From NCBI GenBank assembly GCA_934569195.1, contig CAKTKB010000028.1, positions 1-14,500 on the forward strand: a stretch of 14,500 nt of DNA, read 5' to 3'. Position numbers and translations under genes: made by a program. This document shows positions 6,883 through 11,973 of the stretch, one piece after another. The stretch is from an uncultured Oscillospiraceae bacterium (GTDB lineage Bacteria; Bacillota; Clostridia; Oscillospirales; Oscillospiraceae). Numbering within the stretch: position 1 is the stretch's first letter; every line of letters starts with the position of its first letter. The notes under the pieces are model-generated. The model was not told the origin of the DNA and made no database searches. It saw nothing but the letters and a program-made list of their open reading frames with translations.

Positions 6883-7974
6883 TTAAAATGGTAAGTTTGC
6901 ATCGTCTGCCGTTGCGATTTCAGCGATCTGTTCCCAATGAGGGATGATCCACCCGTCTACGAAGCCGTCTGCTTGCAGCACGGGCCACGGCGTGTCATAG
7001 GGGTAATACCCACGGACCTTCGAGAAAATGTGTCGGATTGCGCTTTCCGTGACGCCGGAACCCTTCATCAAGGCCAGGACCTTGGGTGGAATATCCGGGC
7101 TTGTCTGCTCCTCTTTCGGAGCTGCAGGATCTTTCTCCGGGGTATTTGCCAGCTTGGGAGCGGACGCAGGCGGCACCGTGTCAGTCTTTGGAACGTTCAC
7201 TGGGGCTGTCATTGCAGGATTCACGGGTGCCGTAGCCACCGGCGCAGATGTAGCCGCCGGCTCGATGCAATGGGCAATCTGGCTGTATTCCAGCGGAAGC
7301 TCATCCGGGAGATTGTGGCGGTTCTTGGCATCCCAGCATGGGTGATGCGCGGTGTGCATAATCCGCTTGCCACCCTGAGCCTTGTGCTTTTTGCCTTTAT
7401 CGTCAGCCGCCACCACGTAGGTCTTATAGTTGGCAAACAGGACCATATCGGCCCATTCTTTCACCATGGGTGCCACCTGCTTGCTGAGCTTCATTTCCCA
7501 GCGGTCATAGCTGCCCATTTCGTCCGGCTGCTCAAATTTCCGCATTTTGGCATGAGCGGTGATCACCACATTCATGCCAGCATCGATCACATCCGTAAAG
7601 GCGTTGAGCAGCTGGCCGAACTCCTCCTGCACGAAAACATAGCCCTTTCCATAACCGAAGTCCTCAATGCCTTTTTTCTGGTATTTGGCGCATACCGCAC
7701 TCACACAGAGCATTTCCGCCCAGTCCGCCGTGTCCAGGACCAACGTCTTGCAGATTCCAGGAGAAACTGCAATCTGCTTCACCAGAGATAAAAGCCCCTG
7801 CCAGGATTCCGGCTTGTTGGTCCGGCGCACATCCATGTGGTATGTACTTCCCTCGGTGTCGATAAAGACGGGGTCTGGGAACTGTGAGGCGAAGGTGGTC
7901 TTGCCGATGCCCTCCGGCCCGTAGATCACCACCTTCTGCGGCTTAGGGATCCTTCCGCTTGTGATATTCAGCAT
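6883..7974 (-). CDS. AAA_24 / Sak4-like RecA-fold ATPase with SSB-type C-terminal tip
   Basis: 363 residues from ATG 7974, which directly follows the stop of the upstream gene (TAAATG), so translation is probably coupled; only a weak GGAAGG lies upstream. Walker A is GPEGIGKT (19-26), followed by FIDTEGS (38-43) and Walker B TLVLDT (77-82). VVITAH (136-141) resembles the RecA-core sensor strand. The compact RecA-like core (~1-235) fits the AAA_24 group that includes Sak4 single-strand annealing proteins; these ATPases promote strand annealing or exchange and work with an SSB. After a Pro/Ala-rich linker (~240-295), a small C-terminal domain (~296-350) precedes the end DDANLPF, close to the acidic DDDxPF tip that bacterial SSBs use to recruit partners. 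A recombinase role in phage DNA metabolism is likely; strand exchange itself is inferred. Confidence 0.83.
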   Translation of the reverse strand: MLNITSGRIPKPQKVVIYGPEGIGKTTFASQFPDPVFIDTEGSTYHMDVRRTNKPESWQGLLSLVKQIAVSPGICKTLVLDTADWAEMLCVSAVCAKYQKKGIEDFGYGKGYVFVQEEFGQLLNAFTDVIDAGMNVVITAHAKMRKFEQPDEMGSYDRWEMKLSKQVAPMVKEWADMVLFANYKTYVVAADDKGKKHKAQGGKRIMHTAHHPCWDAKNRHNLPDELPLEYSQIAHCIEPAATSAPVATAPVNPAMTAPVNVPKTDTVPPASAPKLANTPEKDPAAPKEEQTSPDIPPKVLALMKGSGVTESAIRHIFSKVRGYYPYDTPWPVLQADGFVDGWIIPHWEQIAEIATADDANLPF

Positions 7975-9291
7975 TTAGAAGACACCATCCTTCCAAGATT
8001 TCTTGGCCGGCATCGGCGACAGCGGTTCCGTCTCGGAGCAGCCATCCTCAATGATGACGGAGCATTCGCCGCCGGTGGAAACTCTGGTTGCGATTGCCTG
8101 GAGGCCCTGCTCCCGGAGCCAGGCGCCGAATTCATCCAGCGTGTGCAGATCCATCTGTTCCAGCTTATCCAGCAGGACAAAACCGCACTTGGGATTTAGC
8201 GCCCGGACAATTGCCGTGGACACCCGCAGCTGGTCACTGCTGGACATGGCATCCCACTTCCTGCCGTAATAGGTCAGTTCCCCGTCTTCCACAGAAAGGC
8301 CCTCCAGGGGCAGCTGTGCGCCGTCCAGAAGGTCGTACTTCTGTTTCCTGGTCTGTTCCAGCTCCGCAGTCATGGCTTCATACTGGCCGGAGTAGTTGGC
8401 CGCCTCTTCCTCCGCCTTCTCCCGGTCCAGGTTGGCCCGGACCTTGATATTGACGGCTTCGATATTCCGGAGGTCCTGCTCGATTTCCGCCGTGGATTCG
8501 TCCTGAAGCTCTGCCACAGTCTTAAAGGCCGTGGCCTCATCCGCCTGGGCCTCGGCGTATTTCTGAAGTGCGGCTTCCTTCTGCTGCATGAGCTGCCGGA
8601 TCTGCTCCTCCAATCGGGAGGCGTTCTCAAAGGCCAGTTCCTTCGCCCGGGTGATCTCCCGGAGTCGGTCCCGCTTGCGCTGGTTCTCGCCGTTCCTGGC
8701 AAGGATCGCCTGCTGCCGCTGGATCAGCTCCATGGCAGATACAGGCTTTTCAGGGACGCCGTCATAGAAGGGCATCTCCTTGGCGAACTTGGCCTTCTGG
8801 TCCGCAATGCGGCCAATTGCCAGGCGCTGGTTGTACAGCTGCTTCTCTTTAAATTCCAGCGCCGCCAGCTGGTCTCCCACCCCGATGATCTTCAGCAGTG
8901 TGCCCGCTTTCTCTTTACCGGAGCTTTCCATGAACTTGGGCAGATTCAGCGCCAGTTCCTCCACGAAGCTGTTCAGGAGCTGCTGACCAGCTCTCTGGCC
9001 GGTGGGGTCCGTGACCTTCAGAGCCGAGTTTTTCCCGGTGCGCTCTACTACAAGGCCGTTGGACAGTTCCAGCCGGATTCTGGGAGGGACTACAGATCCT
9101 TCCCGGTTCGGTTCGCTGGGCCGGAACCTGTCACCGCCTAAGGCCCAGGCAATGGCGTCCAGGACAGAGGTTTTCCCCTGGCCGTTGTTGCCTCCGATCA
9201 CAGTCAGGCCGTTTTCTGTGGGGATCAAGCGCACGGCCTTGATACGCTTGACGTTTTCCAGCTCAAGGCTGGCAATTTTTACAGGGTCCAT
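7975..9291 (-). CDS. SbcC/RecN-like (AAA_23, mini-SMC) ATPase
   Basis: 438 residues from ATG 9291 with AAAGGA upstream. N-terminal half-domain: IASLELENVKRIKAV, then Walker A GGNNGQGKTS (33-42) and LDAIAWALGG. Residues ~150-340 are a charged coiled coil rich in Glu, Lys, Gln and Arg. The C-terminal half-domain has a degenerate ABC signature, MSSSDQLR (349-356), and a Walker B-like strand GFVLLDKLEQMD (370-381). There, Lys replaces the glutamate that normally follows the Asp, so hydrolysis may be slow or use another residue. Proteins of this layout are shortened relatives of SbcC/Rad50 and in phages sit beside recombinases, where they are thought to manage DNA ends. The tail PAKKSWKDGVF resembles that of DUF669. 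No SbcD-like nuclease partner is present in the window. Confidence 0.88.
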   Translation of the reverse strand: MDPVKIASLELENVKRIKAVRLIPTENGLTVIGGNNGQGKTSVLDAIAWALGGDRFRPSEPNREGSVVPPRIRLELSNGLVVERTGKNSALKVTDPTGQRAGQQLLNSFVEELALNLPKFMESSGKEKAGTLLKIIGVGDQLAALEFKEKQLYNQRLAIGRIADQKAKFAKEMPFYDGVPEKPVSAMELIQRQQAILARNGENQRKRDRLREITRAKELAFENASRLEEQIRQLMQQKEAALQKYAEAQADEATAFKTVAELQDESTAEIEQDLRNIEAVNIKVRANLDREKAEEEAANYSGQYEAMTAELEQTRKQKYDLLDGAQLPLEGLSVEDGELTYYGRKWDAMSSSDQLRVSTAIVRALNPKCGFVLLDKLEQMDLHTLDEFGAWLREQGLQAIATRVSTGGECSVIIEDGCSETEPLSPMPAKKSWKDGVF

Positions 9292-9335
9292 CTTGCAATT
9301 CCTTTCTGCTCATCGTATAATAAGCGTGGTGTTAT

Positions 9336-9626
9336 TTACCTTGCCGCCTTGGATGTGCCAGCATCCGGGCGGCTCTTTTCTTTGTCCTGGCCGAACACGA
9401 TTTGCGCCCCTGCCATGGCCGCCGTGTTACCGGACCACAGGGGCGTCCCCTTATCGTCCAGCGCTGCGGTCAGCGTGTACCAAAAGGCCTTTCCCAGGGT
9501 TGGGTCCTTGGTGACAAACTCCGTGTGGATGAGGTCAATGATCGTGCAAAGGTCGGCGCAAATGCCGATCAGGTTATTTTCGCCGCGGATGGTGGCCTTT
9601 CCGTTGTTCACCTCGATTTTCAGCAT
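9336..9626 (-). CDS. Small phage protein (96 aa), unknown function
   Basis: 96 residues from ATG 9626 with GGAGAG upstream and a 7-base overlap with the previous gene. It begins MLKIEVNNGKATIRGENN, a beta-hairpin-like opening, followed by a helix (IGICADLCTIIDLIHTEF) and a basic tail (EKSRPDAGTSKAAR). Similar short proteins with a KIEVxNG opening are frequent just upstream of recombination genes in Clostridia phages, to my recollection, without known function. There are no catalytic or membrane features. The 44-base gap to the SbcC-like gene contains only its ribosome site and no convincing promoter. Confidence 0.72.
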   Translation of the reverse strand: MLKIEVNNGKATIRGENNLIGICADLCTIIDLIHTEFVTKDPTLGKAFWYTLTAALDDKGTPLWSGNTAAMAGAQIVFGQDKEKSRPDAGTSKAAR

Positions 9627-9979
9627 TTCTTGCTCTCCTTGTCCAGTCTCACAGCCTCGGCCAGGTTAAAGCCCAGGGCCACCAGCAGGCCCCCGACGAT
9701 GACCAGGGACAGCCGGAGGTCCACCAGGCCCAGCTGGACGGCCCTGAAGGTCAGGGTGCCGGCCACGCCGTAGCCCAGGCAGCGCCGGAGACTCTGCTCC
9801 TGCTTTCTCTGGATCCGGGCTAACTTCTTAGCCCGGGCTTCCTGGGCCGCTCTCACGGCCTCTGCGGACTTGCAAGCGGCCTCGATGCGGCGGTCTGTGG
9901 CCTCTGCCAGGTGGCGGAACTCCCGGCACTCCCGGGCAGCCTCTGCGGCTGCTCTGGGAACCGCAATGTAATTTTCCAT
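9620..9979 (-). CDS. Coiled-coil membrane protein, unknown function
   Basis: Start ATG 9979 (MENYIAVPRA...) is chosen because AAAGGAG lies 7 bases upstream; the longer frame would begin with TTG 9997 without a ribosome site. It has 119 residues. Residues ~8-66 are strongly helical and charged, alanine-rich and arginine/glutamate-patterned (AAEAARECREF...KKLARIQRKQEQ), probably a coiled coil. Residues ~68-85 and ~88-108 (LSLVIVGGLLVALGF) are two hydrophobic segments separated by a short polar turn with Asp and Arg, then a short charged tail. It could anchor replication to the membrane or act as a small membrane effector. A holin is less likely given the early-operon position. The 3' end overlaps the next gene by 7 bases. 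Confidence 0.72.
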   Translation of the reverse strand: MENYIAVPRAAAEAARECREFRHLAEATDRRIEAACKSAEAVRAAQEARAKKLARIQRKQEQSLRRCLGYGVAGTLTFRAVQLGLVDLRLSLVIVGGLLVALGFNLAEAVRLDKESKKC

Positions 9980-9993
9980 GATAAAACTCCTTT

Positions 9994-10197
9994 TCAAATG
10001 TTCTCTCCCAGGAATCTCAGAAACGGGATTCTGGGGATTTTCATACGATTGCCGGAAAATGTGAACGGGAATCCCAGCAGCTCCGGCCGCTGAACGGCTG
10101 TGCAGCGCACGGTCTGAGGATCGGACCCCAGGACCTTCGCAACGTCTGCAGGCGAAAGAAAGAGCTTATCACTCGCCCGAATTTCTTCTACTGTCAT
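9994..10197 (-). CDS. Small HTH DNA-binding protein (excisionase/MerR-like fold)
   Basis: Start ATG 10197 (MTVEEIRASDKLFL...) has AAAGGAAA at good spacing; the alternative GTG 10233 lacks one. It has 67 residues. LSPADVAKVLGSDPQTVRCTAV (15-36) is a winged-helix or helix-turn-helix reading head of the type seen in excisionases and AlpA/MerR-like regulators. After it comes a basic, proline-containing wing, FTFSGNRMKIPRIPFLRFLG. It is the first gene of the main leftward operon and is divergent from the 56-aa gene at 10272, so it may regulate the shared intergenic region or act in excision. Which of these applies cannot be decided from sequence. Confidence 0.72.
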   Translation of the reverse strand: MTVEEIRASDKLFLSPADVAKVLGSDPQTVRCTAVQRPELLGFPFTFSGNRMKIPRIPFLRFLGENI

Positions 10198-10219
10198 ATA
10201 AATTTCCTTTCTTTGTGAA

Positions 10220-10248
10220 TTGCGTTTCACCACTCACACGTTTATAAT
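10220..10248 (+). promoter_or_regulatory. Sigma-A-type promoter for the 56-aa rightward gene
   Basis: A perfect -10 TATAAT (10243-10248) lies 17 bases after a weak -35 TTGCGT (10220-10225). The ribosome site AAAGGAGGTG and ATG 10272 follow at a short distance. On the opposite strand the same AT-rich core reads CATTATAAA and may serve the divergent leftward operon, but its -35 is poor. Confidence 0.6.
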
Positions 10249-10271
10249 GACATTGAAAGGAGGTGAAACAA

Positions 10272-10442
10272 ATGGAACGAGAAAATCGCTATGCCTTGGA
10301 TGCAGCCAAGGAAATTGTCGTTGCCTGCATGAGCAATATGCAGGTCCGTCCTGTTGACGCAGAAAGCGGAAAACTGATTGGAGAGTTTTATGAAGCCATT
10401 TATCAGAAAATCCGTGATCTGGCAGCAGGCACCAATGACTAA
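10272..10442 (+). CDS. Small rightward phage protein (56 aa), unknown function
   Basis: Starts at ATG 10272 behind an excellent AAAGGAGGTGAAACA ribosome site and ends at TAA 10440-10442. The protein reads MERENRYALDAAKEIVVACM... and continues through VRPVDAESGKLIGEFYEAIYQKI to GTND. It is one compact helical unit with an AAKEIVVA-SN pattern and a GEFYEAIYQKI helix. Short proteins with this pattern are common in Clostridia mobile elements, to my recollection, with no assigned role. It is the only rightward gene among leftward early genes and has its own promoter upstream and a strong terminator downstream (10473-10515), so it forms a complete single-gene unit. Its last 4 bases overlap the end of the convergent 53-aa gene. 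Confidence 0.75.
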   Translation: MERENRYALDAAKEIVVACMSNMQVRPVDAESGKLIGEFYEAIYQKIRDLAAGTND

Positions 10443-10600
10443 TGGGCTATAAAGTAGGCCATTAGGACCCCGGCAACCCCTGGAAGAGCTTCCACCTCTT
10501 CGGGGGTTGCTTTTTCGCTGGCAGCACGCTGAATAAACTCCACCAGTGCCACAACGGTCTGCGTCCGCAATGCTTCTTCGATTGTGTTTGAATGGTTCAC
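10439..10600 (-). CDS. Small leftward phage protein (53 aa), unknown function
   Basis: Starts at GTG 10600, 7 bases after AAAGGAG, and ends at TAG 10439-10441. The protein begins MNHSNTIEEALRTQTVVALV, has EFIQRAASEKATPEEVEALP in the middle and ends LMAYFIAH. It is helical and acidic, without known motifs. An operator-like palindrome (10617-10632) sits just upstream of its ribosome site, so it is probably controlled by the phage repressor. Its 3' part overlaps the rightward terminator of the convergent gene. This frame is chosen over a longer overlapping minus-strand frame because it has a proper ribosome site and a protein-like composition. Confidence 0.6.
   Translation of the reverse strand: MNHSNTIEEALRTQTVVALVEFIQRAASEKATPEEVEALPGVAGVLMAYFIAH
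10473..10515 (+). terminator. Rho-independent terminator of the 56-aa rightward gene
   Basis: GCAACCCC (10473-10480) pairs with GGGGTTGC (10503-10510) and the stem continues with GAAGAG (10483-10488)/CTCTTC (10496-10501), closed by a 7-base loop. TTTTT follows at 10511-10515. It lies 30 bases after the rightward stop codon and inside the convergent 53-aa gene. Confidence 0.75.
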
Positions 10601-10616
10601 AATTTTTCTCCTTTCT

Positions 10617-10632
10617 GTCCCACTTATGGGAC
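10617..10632. promoter_or_regulatory. Operator-like inverted repeat (site 1)
   Basis: GTCCCA-CTTA-TGGGAC, a perfect 6-bp inverted repeat with a 4-bp centre, immediately upstream of the ribosome site of the 53-aa gene. It is the most symmetrical of five related sites between 10617 and 11056 and is probably a repressor-binding site. Confidence 0.55.
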
Positions 10633-10707
10633 ATGCTGTGTGGTATCCTTAGGGCGTACTAAAAACAGCCTCCTTTCTAACGCACGCCATAGCGTCGCTC
10701 CCCGGGC

Positions 10708-10723
10708 GTCTCATTATTGGGAC
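10708..10723. promoter_or_regulatory. Operator-like inverted repeat (site 2)
   Basis: GTCTCA-TTAT-TGGGAC matches site 1 with one arm mismatch. It spans the stop codon of the Cro-like gene, between that gene and the downstream leftward genes. Confidence 0.45.
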
Positions 10724-10929
10724 GAGCAGATTAAAAAAATTTGTGCCTTTTCTTCTGGTGCGCAAATTGCAAGGAGTTCACATAGCGTGTTAACTTCCTT
10801 TAGATTAAACTGCGTTTTCCCATTTATCTTTGAGTTTAGCGTATTTTTTGAGATTCCCATAGCCTTTGCCAAACTTTTTTGTGTGTACCCAGCCTCCACA
10901 ATTCTGCTCTTGAGCTTGTTAACCTGCAT
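10714..10929 (-). CDS. Cro-like XRE-family HTH regulator
   Basis: The frame is open to 10956, but ATG 10929 (MQVNKLKSRI...) has the ribosome site GAGGTGA and is preferred, giving 71 residues. Residues 5-57 form an XRE helix-turn-helix: IVEAGYTQKSLAKAMGISKN with the turn AMG at 23-25, then TLNSKINGKTQFNLKEVNTLCELL. The short single-domain form, immediately divergent from a longer repressor gene, is the classic place of a Cro-type antirepressor that opens the lytic program. Its promoter (TTGACA with 17-bp spacing) is flanked by two copies of the operator-like motif. Antirepressor function is inferred from position. Confidence 0.85.
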   Translation of the reverse strand: MQVNKLKSRIVEAGYTQKSLAKAMGISKNTLNSKINGKTQFNLKEVNTLCELLAICAPEEKAQIFLICSSQ

Positions 10930-10949
10930 TATCTTCACCTCTTTTGCTC

Positions 10950-10965
10950 GTTTCATTTTTGGGAC
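10950..10965. promoter_or_regulatory. Operator-like site 3, at the start of the Cro-like transcript
   Basis: GTTTCA-TTTT-TGGGAC. It lies just downstream of the leftward -10 element, where a bound repressor would block transcription initiation. The core TCATTTTTGGGACGAT is identical over 16 bases to that of site 4. Confidence 0.6.
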
Positions 10966-10971
10966 GATAAA

Positions 10972-11000
10972 ATACTAACATACATATTAGCTGTTGTCAA
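10972..11000 (-). promoter_or_regulatory. Leftward early promoter of the Cro-like gene
   Basis: On the minus strand, a perfect -35 TTGACA (10995-11000) is separated by 17 bases from -10 TAGTAT (10972-10977). It sits between operator-like sites 3 and 4, with the Cro-like start codon about 40 bases downstream. Confidence 0.75.
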
Positions 11001-11014
11001 CTCATTTTTGGGAC
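10999..11014. promoter_or_regulatory. Operator-like site 4, overlapping the leftward -35
   Basis: AACTCA-TTTT-TGGGAC. It touches the TTGACA box of the leftward promoter. Its left arm is degenerate, but the core is the same 16 bases as in site 3 (11002-11017 here). Confidence 0.58.
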
Positions 11015-11040
11015 GATGGCAAAAATTTTTTGTCTTTTGT

Positions 11041-11056
11041 GTTGCAATTTTGGGCC
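11041..11056. promoter_or_regulatory. Degenerate operator-like site 5, over the repressor -35
   Basis: GTTGCA-ATTT-TGGGCC resembles the other sites in its right arm (TGGGCC for TGGGAC). It overlaps the -35 box of the rightward repressor promoter, so it could provide autoregulation. It is the weakest of the five sites. Confidence 0.35.
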
Positions 11057-11070
11057 ACCCGTAGTATACT
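11042..11070 (+). promoter_or_regulatory. Promoter of the repressor-ImmA operon
   Basis: TTGCAA (11042-11047), a 17-base spacer, then TATACT (11065-11070). The repressor ribosome site GGAGGAGG and ATG 11110 follow. Confidence 0.7.
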
Positions 11071-11109
11071 ACTGATAGAATCGTTTTGCACTTGGAGGAG
11101 GCCACAAAA

Positions 11110-11514
11110 ATGGACGAAATATCTGAACGCATCCGAGCTATATTAGAGGAAAAGAATATTTCTTATGGGGAGCTATCCACACGAACCGGAATTCCCAAGT
11201 CCACTTTGCAACGCTATGCAACCGGCCGAACCGAAAAAATACCGACGGATAAACTAGTTAAGATCGCTATTGCACTTGGCGTTTCTCCGTTATCTCTTGC
11301 AGATTTTGATACCGCATCTGAGATCATTGCAGACGATATAGCTAGAAAAAATATAGAAAAAGCGCCCGCCAAAGGCGAGCGCAATGTAACTGATGACGAT
11401 ATTAAATTTGCCCTTTTCGGCGGCGATGGCGAAATCACCGATTCCATGTATGATGAGGTGCGCAGCTTCGCAGCCTTCGTGAAGCGCCGGGAGGAGCAGA
11501 AAAAGGAGGGCTGA
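11110..11514 (+). CDS. CI/ImmR-like XRE-family repressor
   Basis: Start ATG 11110 (MDEISERIRAIL...) has GGAGGAGG upstream; the frame extends further only to a TTG without a ribosome site. It has 134 residues. The HTH domain covers ~5-60: ISYGELSTRTGIPKSTLQRY with recognition helix KSTLQRYATG, then KIPTDKLVKIAIALGVSP. The C-terminal part (DDDIKFALFGGDG...MYDEVRSFAAFVKRREE) is the short tail typical of repressors paired with ImmA, rather than a LexA-like self-cleaving domain. It probably binds the five TGGGAC-type sites in the divergent region and maintains lysogeny. It sits 2 bases before the immA start, in the arrangement known from ICEBs1 ImmR-ImmA. Confidence 0.88.
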   Translation: MDEISERIRAILEEKNISYGELSTRTGIPKSTLQRYATGRTEKIPTDKLVKIAIALGVSPLSLADFDTASEIIADDIARKNIEKAPAKGERNVTDDDIKFALFGGDGEITDSMYDEVRSFAAFVKRREEQKKEG

Positions 11515-11516
11515 CC

Positions 11517-11948
11517 ATGAAGGAACTACGCTCCCTCTATCGTCTGGCTGAGCGCCGGGGGATCGAGGTCATCCCATTCTCCCTGCCGGAAACAGGGTCC
11601 TTGTCCATCCAAGAAGAAGACGGGACCTGTTACATCGGCATGGATGAGGGCCACAACTTCACAGAGGCGGAGGAGCGTACTCACCTGGCCCACGAGCTGG
11701 GCCATTGCGTGACTGGCAGCTTTTACAGCCGTCATACAGCGGTGGATTCCCGCCAGCGGCACGAAAACCGTGCGGACAAGTGGTCCGTGCGCCGGCTGAT
11801 CCCAAAGTCAGACCTGAATGAAGCCATTGCCGCCGGGTATACCGAGCCGTGGGAGCTGGCCGATTTCTTCGGCGTGACCGAAGATCTGATCAAGAAAGCC
11901 GTTTGCCTGTACACATACGGAAATGTGGCAGCGGAATTATATTTTTAG
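11517..11948 (+). CDS. immA: ImmA/IrrE family metallopeptidase
   Basis: 143 residues from ATG 11517 with AAGGAGGG upstream. The zinc-protease motif is HELGH (59-63) in LAHELGHCVTG, with a downstream ENRADKWS (83-90) that supplies the third ligand region in this family. After it comes the usual helical region (IPKSDLNEAIAAGYTEPWELADFFGVTEDLIKKA). ImmA proteases cleave the cognate repressor to derepress the element, in response to DNA damage or a host signal. The partner here is almost certainly the repressor encoded immediately upstream. The length is normal for the short ImmA class. No fault is visible in the catalytic residues. Confidence 0.92.
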   Translation: MKELRSLYRLAERRGIEVIPFSLPETGSLSIQEEDGTCYIGMDEGHNFTEAEERTHLAHELGHCVTGSFYSRHTAVDSRQRHENRADKWSVRRLIPKSDLNEAIAAGYTEPWELADFFGVTEDLIKKAVCLYTYGNVAAELYF

Positions 11949-11973
11949 TTATTATAAATAAGAAGGTGGTACA

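Noticed and set aside
6937..7791. Plus-strand open frame of 284 codons opposite the Sak4-like ATPase
   Set aside because: Shadow of the real minus-strand gene; its Cys/His/Arg-rich translation is typical of antisense frames.
10242..10634. Minus-strand frame of 130 codons covering the 56-aa gene and the 53-aa region
   Set aside because: It crosses the terminator and lies antisense to the 56-aa gene. The shorter GTG-started frame 10439-10600 has a ribosome site and a more protein-like translation.
10601..10713. Another small leftward gene using the AAAGGAGG at about 10668-10675
   Set aside because: No ATG, GTG or TTG lies at a usable distance after this ribosome-site-like sequence, and the frames close quickly. 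It may be a remnant or part of a leader.
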